From NCBI RefSeq assembly GCF_021191705.1, contig NZ_JAIWPU010000023.1, forward strand, positions 1 through 51,950: a DNA stretch of 51,950 bases, read 5' to 3'. The stretch is from Proluteimonas flavola (GTDB lineage Bacteria; Pseudomonadota; Gammaproteobacteria; Xanthomonadales; Xanthomonadaceae). The notes under the pieces were generated by a model. It saw only the letters and a list, made by a program, of their open reading frames with translations, had not been told where the DNA came from and did no database searches. Shown here piece by piece: positions 1-8,060 of this stretch (positions are counted from its first letter, which is position 1; every line of letters starts with the position of its first letter). The translations under genes and the position numbers were made by a program.

Positions 1-58
1 CGCCCCCCGCCCGCCCCCCCCCCCCCCCCCGCCCCCCCCCGCCCCCCCCCCCCCCCCG
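1..58. repeat. C-rich low-complexity run at window edge
   Basis: Almost pure cytosine interrupted by a few G residues. Such a run at the very end of a sequence is often an assembly or base-calling artefact, although a true homopolymer tract cannot be excluded. Positions 59-124 after it show no gene or motif that I recognise. Confidence 0.7.
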
Positions 59-124
59 CTCCCACAAAAGCGGGGTTCGCGCCGGCCTGGTCTGTGCGGA
101 GCCCCCGGGAACCTCTGCAGCCCT

Positions 125-147
125 TCGCGGCCATGGGCCGCTCCTAC
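125..147 (-). repeat. REP-like palindromic repeat, copy upstream of ribD
   Basis: The core GGCCATGGGCC is palindromic, and the whole 23-bp block occurs again, inverted and without mismatch, at 47030-47052. Two exact copies almost 47 kb apart indicate a dispersed repeat family (REP-like). It lies just upstream of the ribD start and could also act as a processing or termination structure for whatever precedes the window. Confidence 0.7.
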
Positions 148-187
148 AATGGTGTCCGGCGGCAAGACCGTTCTCGAGGAGCCCGCA

Positions 188-1291
188 ATGACTGCTTTCA
201 GCGCCGACGACCACCGCTTCATGGCGCAGGCGCTGCGCCTGGCCGAGCGCGGCGCCTGGACGACGCGGCCCAATCCGATGGTCGGCTGCGTCCTCGTCGC
301 GGGCGGCGAGGTGGTCGGTGAAGGCTTCCATGTGCAGAAGGGCGGCCCGCATGCGGAAGTGGTCGCGCTGCAGGCGGCCGGCGATCGCGCGCGCGGTGCG
401 ACCGCCTATGTGACGCTGGAACCCTGCGCGCATACCGGCAGCACCGGGCCGTGTGCCGATGCCCTGATCGAGGCCGGCGTGTCGCGCGTGGTCGCGGCGA
501 TGCGCGATCCGTTCCCGCAGGTCGACGGCGCCGGCTTCGACCGGTTGCAGGCGGCGGGCATCGCGGTCGAATCCGGCCTGATGGAGATGCAGGCGCGCGC
601 GCTCAATCGCGGCTACCTGTCGCGCATCGAGCGCGGCCGGCCGTGGCTGCGGATCAAGCTCGCCTGCAGCCTGGACGGTCGAACAGCGATGGCCAATGGC
701 GTTTCGAAGTGGATCAGCGGGCCGGCCTCGCGCGCCGACGTCATGCGCTGGCGCGCCCGCGCGGGCGCGCTGCTGACCGGCAGCGGCACGGTGCTCGCGG
801 ACGATCCGCAGTTGACCGTGCGACTCGAGGCGTCCGCGCTGTTCAGGCCGCCGTTGCGGGTCGTGCTCGATGCGGGCTTGTCCAGTGTCGGGCGCGCGCA
901 GGTCCGCGATGCCGCCGCGCCGACGCTGTACCTGCATGCGCCGGGTGCGCAGCCGCCCGCGGGTCCGTCCATCGCGCATGCAGCGGTGCCGTTGCGCGAT
1001 GGCCGCCTCGACCTGGCCGCGGTGATGGCCACGCTGGCGGCACGGCAGGTCAACGAGGTGCATGTCGAGGCCGGGGCCACGCTGGCGGGCGCGCTGCTGG
1101 CGCAGGACCTGGTGGACGAGATCGTGCTCTACATCGCGCCGGTGCTGCTGGGGGATGCGGCACGGCCGTTGTTCGCCGGGCTGGACATCACGTCGATGGC
1201 CGCGCGCTGCCGGCTGGAGGTGGTGGACCGTCGCGTACTGGGCGAGGATACGCGGCTGGTCCTGCGACGCGCGGCCATTGAAGAACCTTGA
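188..1291 (+). CDS. ribD: Bifunctional riboflavin biosynthesis protein RibD (deaminase/reductase)
   Basis: Catalyses deamination of the pyrimidine produced from GTP by GTP cyclohydrolase II, then NADPH-dependent reduction of its ribosyl side chain. The 367-residue product has an N-terminal cytidine-deaminase-type zinc domain (residues 1-145) with H55-A-E57 and the PC80...C89 zinc ligands, and a C-terminal reductase domain starting near GRPWLRIKLACSLDGRTA. The ATG at 188 is preceded by GAGGAG at a good distance; an in-frame upstream start at 149 would have no such site. In this window ribD is separated from ribE-ribB-ribH by the entire cellulose operon, so it lies upstream of, not under, the FMN riboswitch. 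Confidence 0.95.
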   Translation: MTAFSADDHRFMAQALRLAERGAWTTRPNPMVGCVLVAGGEVVGEGFHVQKGGPHAEVVALQAAGDRARGATAYVTLEPCAHTGSTGPCADALIEAGVSRVVAAMRDPFPQVDGAGFDRLQAAGIAVESGLMEMQARALNRGYLSRIERGRPWLRIKLACSLDGRTAMANGVSKWISGPASRADVMRWRARAGALLTGSGTVLADDPQLTVRLEASALFRPPLRVVLDAGLSSVGRAQVRDAAAPTLYLHAPGAQPPAGPSIAHAAVPLRDGRLDLAAVMATLAARQVNEVHVEAGATLAGALLAQDLVDEIVLYIAPVLLGDAARPLFAGLDITSMAARCRLEVVDRRVLGEDTRLVLRRAAIEEP

Positions 1292-1298
1292 CGGCCGT

Positions 1299-1341
1299 CG
1301 CATTATCGTCGGCTTGCGATAATGTGGTCTTCCCCCCCCCC
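1299..1341 (+). promoter_or_regulatory. Palindrome over extended -10, with C10 tract, before the bcs operon
   Basis: An inverted repeat, CGCATTATCG (1299-1308) and CGATAATGTG (1317-1326), has 10-bp arms with one mismatch and an 8-bp spacer. The right arm contains TGCGATAAT, an extended -10 element, so a protein bound to the palindrome would cover the promoter. A run of ten C residues (1332-1341) sits where transcription would begin. The site lies immediately after the ribD stop and is the best candidate for the start and operator of the bcs unit. The palindrome is seen directly; promoter activity and the identity of any regulator are inference. Confidence 0.5.
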
Positions 1342-1383
1342 TCCGCGTGCGAATCCTTCTTGAACGACGATCTCATCGCGTTG

Positions 1384-1824
1384 ATGCGCGCCCGATTATG
1401 CTCGCCGCAATGGTCGGGTGTGGTCCGTGCGCTGGGCGAAGAACTGGCCACCGAGCTGTCCGACGATGAACTGCGGCGGCTCATGCACCGCGTCGGTGTG
1501 CGCTTCGCGTCCGCGCATCCGCTGGCGGATGCGCGGACGCTGACCGCCATGGCCGCCGCCGCGAATGCGCTGTGGGCGCAGATGGAATGGGGGCGTTGCA
1601 TGATCGATGAACAACCGGACGGCATCGCGATCCGGCACTGTCTGGCACCGACCGCCCTGGTGTTCCCGGACGCGGCCTGGCCCGACGGCTTCCTGGAGGG
1701 CGTCTACGCGCGCTGGTTCGTCGACGCCGGCATGCCGGCCGAGTTGGCCGTGTCCGCGCTGCCGGCCGAATCGATCGACGTGCGCCGTTTCCGCGTGGCC
1801 CGCGCGCAACCGGGGAGCCCCTGA
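1384..1824 (+). CDS. bcsD: Cellulose synthase subunit BcsD-like protein
   Basis: A 146-residue protein that fits the BcsD/AcsD family, whose ring-shaped oligomer sits in the periplasm and helps order extruded glucan chains in Komagataeibacter. Recognisable family positions are RALGEELATEL...RRLMHRVG near the N-terminus, NALWAQMEWG in the middle and FLEGVYARWFVDAG near the C-terminus. ATG at 1384 gives an N-terminus about as long as in AcsD; TTG at 1360 is also possible, and TTG at 1288 would overlap ribD and span the promoter-like palindrome. No strong ribosome site precedes either start. Its stop overlaps the next ATG, so it is the first gene of the bcs operon. BcsD is typical of type I bcs operons. 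Confidence 0.75.
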   Translation: MRARLCSPQWSGVVRALGEELATELSDDELRRLMHRVGVRFASAHPLADARTLTAMAAAANALWAQMEWGRCMIDEQPDGIAIRHCLAPTALVFPDAAWPDGFLEGVYARWFVDAGMPAELAVSALPAESIDVRRFRVARAQPGSP

Positions 1825-2330
1825 TGTCGCCGCCCGACCCGAACCAGGGCGATGACGTCCGCAGTCTGTTTTCGATGCTCGGCAAGGACCGCGACGCCGG
1901 ACGCTACCGCGATTTCGATACCGGTCTGCCGCCGTTGCCGCCGCGTCCGGCGCCTGCGCCAGCCCGCACCGCGGCACCGGAACCGGAACCGACGGCGGAA
2001 GCTCCCGCGGCCGCCGCCATGCCGCCGCCAGCGCCGGCGGCGCCCGTTTTCGATGCGCCGCCGGTGGCCGGGATGCCGGCGGTGCCCGCGCGGCTGCCGC
2101 GCGATGCGGGCGAACCGGCCCGGCATTGGCTGGACGAGGCAGGTGCCGAAGCCGCGCCCACGGCATCGGTGGCGCCGACGGCCCCGGCACCGGGCGCGGC
2201 CTCCCCGCCAGGCGCTTCGCCGGAACGGCGCCTGGACGAGCGCCCGCTGGACGCGGTGTTCCGGCGAGCGCTCGGCGCGCAGGGCGACAGCGACATCGGC
2301 GCTTCGCTACGCCGGATCGGTCGCTCGTGA
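1824..2330 (+). CDS. Proline/alanine-rich BcsO/BcsP-like accessory protein
   Basis: A 168-residue protein, mostly Pro/Ala-rich and probably disordered between residues 35 and 140. The N-terminal segment DDVRSLFSMLGKDRDAGRYRDF resembles the short conserved motif shared by BcsO, BcsP and BcsR (acidic pair, hydrophobic helix, Gly, then Y-x-D/E). Proteins of this type are small cytoplasmic accessory or regulatory factors of cellulose operons. The C-terminal 30 residues (LDAVFRRALGA...SLRRIGRS) may form a second short helix. Start ATG overlaps the bcsD stop by one base, and the gene ends inside the bcsA start (GTGA). The family assignment rests on one short motif plus position. Confidence 0.6.
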   Translation: MSPPDPNQGDDVRSLFSMLGKDRDAGRYRDFDTGLPPLPPRPAPAPARTAAPEPEPTAEAPAAAAMPPPAPAAPVFDAPPVAGMPAVPARLPRDAGEPARHWLDEAGAEAAPTASVAPTAPAPGAASPPGASPERRLDERPLDAVFRRALGAQGDSDIGASLRRIGRS

Positions 2331-4513
2331 GGTCCGCCGACACCGGCCGGCGCCGCAGCTTCGGCGCCCGCTTCCTGCGTCGCGGCGGCAACGACGACCG
2401 CCCCGCGTTCCGGCTCGCGGCGGCCGCGCTGTGGGTGCTCGCCGCGATGCTGCTGGCATTCGTCGTCGCGGTGCCGATGGACGTGTCCCAGCAGATCGTG
2501 TTCTCGCTGGCATTGTTCGGCGCCGCGCTGCTGGTCAAGCGGCAGCGCGGCCGGCTCAGCGGCCTGGTGCTGATGGCGATGTCGCTGGCGGTGTCCTGCC
2601 GCTACATGGGCTGGCGGCTAACCGAGACGATGGCGACCGGCAACCTGCTCGACCTGCTGCTGGGTACGGGACTGCTGCTGGCCGAGCTGTACGCGTTCCT
2701 GATCCTGCTGCTGGGCTATCTGCAGGCGCTGTGGCCGCTGCGCCGCCAGCCGGTGCCGCTGCCCGACGATGTGGCGCAATGGCCCAGCGTCGATGTGTTC
2801 ATCCCGACCTACAACGAGCCGCTGGCGGTGGTCCGCACGACGATCCTGGCCGCGACGGTGATGGACTGGCCGCGCGACAGGCTCAACATCTACGTGCTCG
2901 ACGACGGCAAGCGGCCCGAGTTCCGCGCGTTCTGCGAGGAAGTGGGCGTCCACTACCTCACCCGCAACAACAACCGCCATGCCAAGGCCGGCAACATCAA
3001 TGCCGCGCTGGCCAGAACCGGCGGCGACTACGTCGCGATCTTCGACTGCGACCACATTCCCACGCGCTCGTTCCTGCAGATGAGCATGGGCTGGTTCCTG
3101 CGCGACCCGGGGCTGGCGATCATCCAACTGCCGCACTATTTCTTCTCGCCCGATCCGTTCGAGCGCAACCTCGGCACCTACGGCCGCGTGCCCAACGAAG
3201 GCGAACTGTTCTACGGCCTGCTGCAGGACGGCAACGACCAGTGGAACGCGGCGTTCTTCTGCGGCTCGTGCGCGGTGATCAAGCGCACGCCGCTGCTGGA
3301 AGTGGGGGGCGTGGCCACCGATACCGTCACCGAGGATGCGCACACCGCGCTGCGCCTGCACCGCGCCGGTTACCGCAGTGCGTACCTGGCGTTGCCGCAG
3401 GCGGCGGGCCTGGCGACCGAAAGCCTCTCGGCGCACGTGGCGCAGCGCGTGCGCTGGGCGCGCGGCATGGCGCAGATCTTCCGCACCGACAATCCGCTGA
3501 CCGGCCCCGGCCTGACGCTGGCGCAGCGCCTGTGCTACTTCAACGCGATGCTGCACTTCTTCTACGGATTCCCGCGGCTGGTGTTCCTCACCGCGCCGCT
3601 GGCGTTCCTGTTCTTCGGTGCGCACGTGATCAACGCCTCGGCGCTGATGATCGTCGCGTTCGCGATCCCGCACATCCTGCACGCCAACCTGACCAACCTG
3701 CACGTGCAGGGGCGGTTCCGCCACCTGCTGTGGAACGAGGTCTACGAGACCACGCTGGCGTGGTACATCGTGCGGCCGACGCTGCTGGCACTGGTCAATC
3801 CGGGGCTGGGCAAGTTCAACGTGACGCCCAAGGGCGGGCTGGTGGAGAAGAGCTACTTCGACGCCGACATCGCCCGGCCCTACCTGTTCCTGCTGCTGCT
3901 CAACGTCGCCGGTGTGGCCGCGGGCGCGTGGCGGCTGCTCAGCGGTGCGGGCGCGGGCGAGGTCCACACGATCTGGCTCAACCTGGCCTGGACCGGCTAC
4001 AACATGCTGCTGCTCGGCGCGACGATCGCCACCGCCGGCGAGGTGCGCCAGATGCGCCGCGCGCACCGCGTGCCGCTGGACGCCCCGGCGCGCCTGTACG
4101 TCGCGGGCATGCCGGCGGTGGACTGCCACACGCTCGACTTCTCCATCCGCGGCCTGTCGCTCAAGCTCGAGCGCCCGCTGGATGCGGCGATCGGCGCGCG
4201 CGTGGAGGTGGGCCTGTTCCACCGTGGCGATGAGCGGCGGTTGCCGGGCACGCTGCGCCGCGACACCGACGCCAGCATCGCGAGCCTGGAATTCGGCGCG
4301 CTCGACCTCGACCAGGAACGCTGGCTCGTCGCGTCCACGTTCGCCCGCGCCGACGTCTGGATGGCACGTTGGGGCCACCATCCGCCGGCGACGTTCCGTT
4401 CGTCGTTCTGGCATGTCTTCAAGGCGTCGATGCGCGGCTTCGGCCGACTCAACGGGTATCTCGCCCAGAGCGTGCGCCGCGTGTTCCGCCCCCGCCCGGA
4501 GATGCCGACATGA
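2327..4513 (+). CDS. bcsA: Cellulose synthase catalytic subunit BcsA
   Basis: Inner-membrane processive GT2 enzyme that polymerises UDP-glucose to beta-1,4-glucan and moves the chain through its own membrane channel. The 728-residue protein starts with membrane segments (about residues 29-70 and 103-135). The GT core follows, with DDG at 192-194, DCD at 240-242, TED at 335-337 and Q-R-V-R-W at 373-377. FNVTPKGG near 498-504 corresponds to the gating loop. A PilZ domain near the C-terminus carries R577-x3-R581 and D604-x-S-x-x-G609, the c-di-GMP binding residues, so activation by c-di-GMP is expected. The GTG start overlaps the preceding stop by four bases and the end overlaps bcsB, so translation is coupled. 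Confidence 0.97.
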   Translation: MRSADTGRRRSFGARFLRRGGNDDRPAFRLAAAALWVLAAMLLAFVVAVPMDVSQQIVFSLALFGAALLVKRQRGRLSGLVLMAMSLAVSCRYMGWRLTETMATGNLLDLLLGTGLLLAELYAFLILLLGYLQALWPLRRQPVPLPDDVAQWPSVDVFIPTYNEPLAVVRTTILAATVMDWPRDRLNIYVLDDGKRPEFRAFCEEVGVHYLTRNNNRHAKAGNINAALARTGGDYVAIFDCDHIPTRSFLQMSMGWFLRDPGLAIIQLPHYFFSPDPFERNLGTYGRVPNEGELFYGLLQDGNDQWNAAFFCGSCAVIKRTPLLEVGGVATDTVTEDAHTALRLHRAGYRSAYLALPQAAGLATESLSAHVAQRVRWARGMAQIFRTDNPLTGPGLTLAQRLCYFNAMLHFFYGFPRLVFLTAPLAFLFFGAHVINASALMIVAFAIPHILHANLTNLHVQGRFRHLLWNEVYETTLAWYIVRPTLLALVNPGLGKFNVTPKGGLVEKSYFDADIARPYLFLLLLNVAGVAAGAWRLLSGAGAGEVHTIWLNLAWTGYNMLLLGATIATAGEVRQMRRAHRVPLDAPARLYVAGMPAVDCHTLDFSIRGLSLKLERPLDAAIGARVEVGLFHRGDERRLPGTLRRDTDASIASLEFGALDLDQERWLVASTFARADVWMARWGHHPPATFRSSFWHVFKASMRGFGRLNGYLAQSVRRVFRPRPEMPT

Positions 4514-6876
4514 CCCCACCGCCCCGTCCCGTCCCGCGCGCATTGCGCGTGCTCGCACTGGCGGTCGCGTTCGCCGCGTCCCCCGCCGGCGGGCAGGACG
4601 TCGCGGTGCCCGGCCCGGCCGGCGTGCCCGCGTCCGCGCCTCCGGACCGCGGGCAGGACGCGCCGGCCGGTCCCGGCGCTGCGTTCGATGCGCCGGTCGA
4701 TGCGTCGACGCCGGCCGCGCCGCCGCGCGAGCTGACCCGCACGCTGCGCCAGATCGGCATGGACTACGAGATCACGCTGCGGGGCGTGGAGGGCAGCGCC
4801 GGCGCGACGTTCGGCACGCGCGGCGACGAGGTGGCCACCGCGGCCAGCCTCCGCCTGCGCTACAGCTACTCGCCGGCGCTGCTGCCGGACGTGTCGCACC
4901 TGCGCGTATCGGTGAACGGCGTGGTCGTGGCCACGCTGCCGACGCCGTCCGAAGGCGCGGGCCAGGTGCAGGAGGCCGATATCGCGATCGATCCGCGCCT
5001 GCTGGTGGCCTACAACCAGCTCGACCTGCGGCTGATCGGCCACTACACCCGGGACTGCGAGGATCCCGACCACACCTCGCTGTGGGCCAACATCGATCGC
5101 GACAGCACGCTGACCATCGTCTCGCAGCCGCTGGCGCTGGCCGACGAGTTGTCGCTGCTGCCGGCGCCGTTCTTCGATGCGCGCGACAGCCGCAAGCTGG
5201 TGCTGCCGATCGTGTTCCCGGCGGCGCCCCACAACAGCCGTCTGCAGACTGCCGGCGTGGTCGCCTCGTGGTTCGGCGCACTGGCCGGCTACCGCGGCGC
5301 GGATTTCCCGGCCCACGTCGGCCGGCTGCCCGAGCGCGGCAACGCTGTGCTGCTGACCACCCCCGACCGCGCCTCCGCGCTGCTGGGCGGCGGTGGGTTC
5401 GAGGCGGCACAAGGCCCCACGATCGCCGTGGTGACCCACCCGGCCGATCCCTACGGCAAGGTGCTGGTGATCGTCGGCCGCGACGACCAGGAACTGCACC
5501 AGGCCGCGCTGGCGCTGGCGCTCGGCACGCCCGTGCAGGGCCCCAGCGCGACGATCGACGGCGTCGTCGAACCGGCGCCGCGCGCGCCGCACGATGCGCC
5601 CAACTGGCTGTCGAGCGCCCATCCGGTGCGCCTGGACAGCCTGGTCGCCAACGATCGCGACCTCAGCGTGACGGGCTACCGCCCGGACCTGATCCGGATC
5701 AACCTCCGGCTGCCGCCGGATCTGTTCGCGTGGCGCAAGACAGGCATCCCGGTCGACCTGCGCTACCGCTACACCGTGCCGCAGACGCGCGACAGTTCGG
5801 CGATGAACATCACCCTCAACGATGTCTTCGTGCAGACCCTGCCGCTCGACGGCCGCCCGTTGGCGCACAACGTGGTGCAGGAGGCGCTGGGCCGGTTGCA
5901 GGCCCCGAGCGGCATGCCGGTGCGCCAGCCGGTGCGCCTGCCGCTGGGGCCGCTGTCGGCGCAGAGCCAGCTGCGCTTCCATTTCGCGTTCGACCGGCCC
6001 GCGGTGGAAGAATGCCGGGCCACGTTCCCGGACGTGTCGGCGTCGATCGACGCCGATTCGACCATCGATATCAGCCGCTTCCATCACTTCATGGCGATGC
6101 CCAACCTCGCCGCGTTCGCCAATGCCGGCTTCCCGTTCACCCGCCTCGCCGATCTGGCCGACACGACGGTGGTGCTGCCCGAGCGCCACACGACCGATGA
6201 CCTGTCCGTGGTGCTGACGCTGCTCGGCCGGCTGGGCGCATCGACCGGCTACCCGGCGTTCCGTGTGCGCCTGGCGCATGCGGACGAGCGCGATGCGCTG
6301 GTCGGGCGCGACCTGATCCTGCTCGGCTCGCGGCAAGGCCAGCCGCTGCTGCGCGAGTGGAACGAACACCTGCCGGTATCCGGAAACGGCGACAGCTACA
6401 GGCTGCGGATCAGCGACTGGCTGCGCGGCCGCATGCCGGCGTTCCTGTCGCCGAGCGCGGCGCGGACCGACCTGCCCACGCTGTCGCAGGTCTCGCTGAA
6501 GCCGGTGCCGGGCGACACGATGCTGATGGGCTTCGAATCGCCGCTGAGCCGCGGTCGCAGCGTGGTCGCACTGGTCGGCGACACGCCTGGCGATGTCCAG
6601 CGCTATTTCGACGCGTTGCTCGACCCCGACCGCCTGCGGGTGATCCAGGGCAGCCTGGCACTGCTGCAGCAGGAGCGCGTGGTCAGCCTCGATGGCAACC
6701 AGAGCTATCACGTCGGTTCGCTGCCGCCATTGACCTGGCTGCGCTGGGTGCTGTCGCGCAATCCGTTGCTGTTCGCGCTCGGCGTCGTGCTGCTGGCGGT
6801 GTCGATCGGCCTCGCCGCGCGGGTGCTGCTGCGCCGCCATTCGGCCGCACGGCTGTACGAAGGGCGCCAGAAGTGA
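4510..6876 (+). CDS. bcsB: Cellulose synthase periplasmic subunit BcsB
   Basis: Periplasmic partner of BcsA that guides the nascent glucan and anchors to the inner membrane by one C-terminal helix. The 788-residue product has an N-terminal signal peptide (hydrophobic segment LRVLALAVAFAASPAGG), a Pro/Ala-rich stretch to about residue 75, then the BcsB body beginning ELTRTLRQIGMDYEITLRG. The C-terminal membrane helix NPLLFALGVVLLAVSIGLAA is followed by a basic tail. ATG at 4510 overlaps the bcsA stop (ATGA), and the gene ends in a GTGA overlap with bcsZ. Length and layout match the family. Confidence 0.95.
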   Translation: MTPPPRPVPRALRVLALAVAFAASPAGGQDVAVPGPAGVPASAPPDRGQDAPAGPGAAFDAPVDASTPAAPPRELTRTLRQIGMDYEITLRGVEGSAGATFGTRGDEVATAASLRLRYSYSPALLPDVSHLRVSVNGVVVATLPTPSEGAGQVQEADIAIDPRLLVAYNQLDLRLIGHYTRDCEDPDHTSLWANIDRDSTLTIVSQPLALADELSLLPAPFFDARDSRKLVLPIVFPAAPHNSRLQTAGVVASWFGALAGYRGADFPAHVGRLPERGNAVLLTTPDRASALLGGGGFEAAQGPTIAVVTHPADPYGKVLVIVGRDDQELHQAALALALGTPVQGPSATIDGVVEPAPRAPHDAPNWLSSAHPVRLDSLVANDRDLSVTGYRPDLIRINLRLPPDLFAWRKTGIPVDLRYRYTVPQTRDSSAMNITLNDVFVQTLPLDGRPLAHNVVQEALGRLQAPSGMPVRQPVRLPLGPLSAQSQLRFHFAFDRPAVEECRATFPDVSASIDADSTIDISRFHHFMAMPNLAAFANAGFPFTRLADLADTTVVLPERHTTDDLSVVLTLLGRLGASTGYPAFRVRLAHADERDALVGRDLILLGSRQGQPLLREWNEHLPVSGNGDSYRLRISDWLRGRMPAFLSPSAARTDLPTLSQVSLKPVPGDTMLMGFESPLSRGRSVVALVGDTPGDVQRYFDALLDPDRLRVIQGSLALLQQERVVSLDGNQSYHVGSLPPLTWLRWVLSRNPLLFALGVVLLAVSIGLAARVLLRRHSAARLYEGRQK

Positions 6877-8060
6877 GCGCGCCGTCCGTGCCCGGCCGCC
6901 GCCGCCTGCTGCGCGCGCTCGCGCTGATGCCGCTGGCCGGCGTGCTCGGCGCGTCGTGCAGCGAACGCGCGGCGGGCTGCAGCGAGTGGCGGGCGCAGGC
7001 GGCCTGGCCGGACTGGCAGTCGTTCGTCGCGCGCCATGCGCAGCACGACGGCCGGATCATCGATTTCGCCAACGAGGATATGCGCTCGACCTCGGAGAGC
7101 CAGAGCTACGCGATGATCCTCGCGCTGATCGCCGGCGACCGTCCGATGTTCGACGCCGCGCTGGACTGGATGCACCGCGAACTGGCCGGCGGCCGGATCG
7201 AGGACACGCTGCCGGCCTGGCTGTGGGGGCGCGCGGCGGACGGAAGCTGGGGCGTGCTGGACGACAACAATGCCAGCGACGCCGAACTGTGGACCGCCTA
7301 CGCCCTGATCGAGGCGGCGCGGCTGTGGAACGCGCCGGAATACGCCGAGACCGCGCGCACGCTGCTGCAGCTGCTCAAGCGCGACTGCCTGGTGACGCTG
7401 CCGGGTTTCGGCCCGATGCTGCTGCCGGGGCGCCGCGGCTTCGCGGCCGACGGCGCGTGGACGCTCAATCCGAGCTACCTGCCACTGCCGGTGTTGCGGC
7501 GGCTGCACGGCTTCGATCCCGACGGCGGCTGGGGCCTGCTCGCCGAGCGCACCGTGGCGATGCTCGAAGGCTGCACGCCCGTCGGCTTCGCGCCCGACTG
7601 GACGCGCTGGAACGGGAGTGAGTTCGTCGCCGATCCCGAGCGCGGCATCGTCGGCAGTTACGATGCGATCCGTGTCTATCTGTGGGCGGGCATGACCGAC
7701 GTGGCCGATCCGCTGGCCGCGCGCGTGTCGGCGCGGCTGGGCGGGCCGTTGCAGATGCTGCGCACGCGCGGCCGGCTGGCCGAGCGCGTCCATACCGTGC
7801 TCGGCACCGGCACGGGGGAGGCGCCGGCGGGATTTTCCGCCGCGCTGCTGCCGTACCTGGCCGCGCGCGGCGAGACCGCGCTCGCCGATGCCCAGCGCGC
7901 ACGGGTCCCGGCACCGGGCACCGCCGAGGCCGAGCGCCTGCCGTACTACGAACGCACGCTGGTGCTGTTCGGCAGGGGCTGGTCCGAGGGCCGCTATCGT
8001 TTCGATGTCGACGGGCGGCTGCTGCCCGCGTGGAGTTCGCAATGCACAACCGGACGCTGA
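6873..8060 (+). CDS. bcsZ: Endo-1,4-beta-glucanase BcsZ (GH8)
   Basis: Periplasmic family 8 glycoside hydrolase that trims cellulose during export. The 395-residue product begins with RRR and a hydrophobic stretch (RRLLRALALMPLAGVLGA), a signal peptide that might be of Tat type. The catalytic-domain pattern fits E. coli BcsZ closely: STSESQSYAM (with the general-acid Glu), LPAWLWGR, LDDNNASDAELW, GFGPMLLPGRRGF, LNPSYLPLPVL, SYDAIRVYLWAGM (with the base Asp) and GFSAALLPYLAARGE. A cysteine follows the hydrophobic segment, but G at -3 is a poor lipobox. GTG at 6873 overlaps the bcsB stop; the 3' end overlaps bcsC by 19 bp. Confidence 0.95.
   Translation: MSAPSVPGRRRLLRALALMPLAGVLGASCSERAAGCSEWRAQAAWPDWQSFVARHAQHDGRIIDFANEDMRSTSESQSYAMILALIAGDRPMFDAALDWMHRELAGGRIEDTLPAWLWGRAADGSWGVLDDNNASDAELWTAYALIEAARLWNAPEYAETARTLLQLLKRDCLVTLPGFGPMLLPGRRGFAADGAWTLNPSYLPLPVLRRLHGFDPDGGWGLLAERTVAMLEGCTPVGFAPDWTRWNGSEFVADPERGIVGSYDAIRVYLWAGMTDVADPLAARVSARLGGPLQMLRTRGRLAERVHTVLGTGTGEAPAGFSAALLPYLAARGETALADAQRARVPAPGTAEAERLPYYERTLVLFGRGWSEGRYRFDVDGRLLPAWSSQCTTGR

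Noticed and set aside
1288..1383. TTG start at 1288 for bcsD, overlapping ribD
   Set aside because: It would add 32 residues not seen in the family and would place the promoter-like palindrome inside the gene.
4000..6840. Very long open frame on the minus strand (947 codons) antisense to bcsA/bcsB; similar ones over ftsZ, secA and murE
   Set aside because: Low-complexity His/Arg/Gln-rich translations that mirror codon bias of the real genes; expected in very GC-rich DNA.
6873..7000. BcsZ as a lipoprotein
   Set aside because: The Cys after the hydrophobic segment has Gly at -3, a poor lipobox; a simple signal peptide is more likely.
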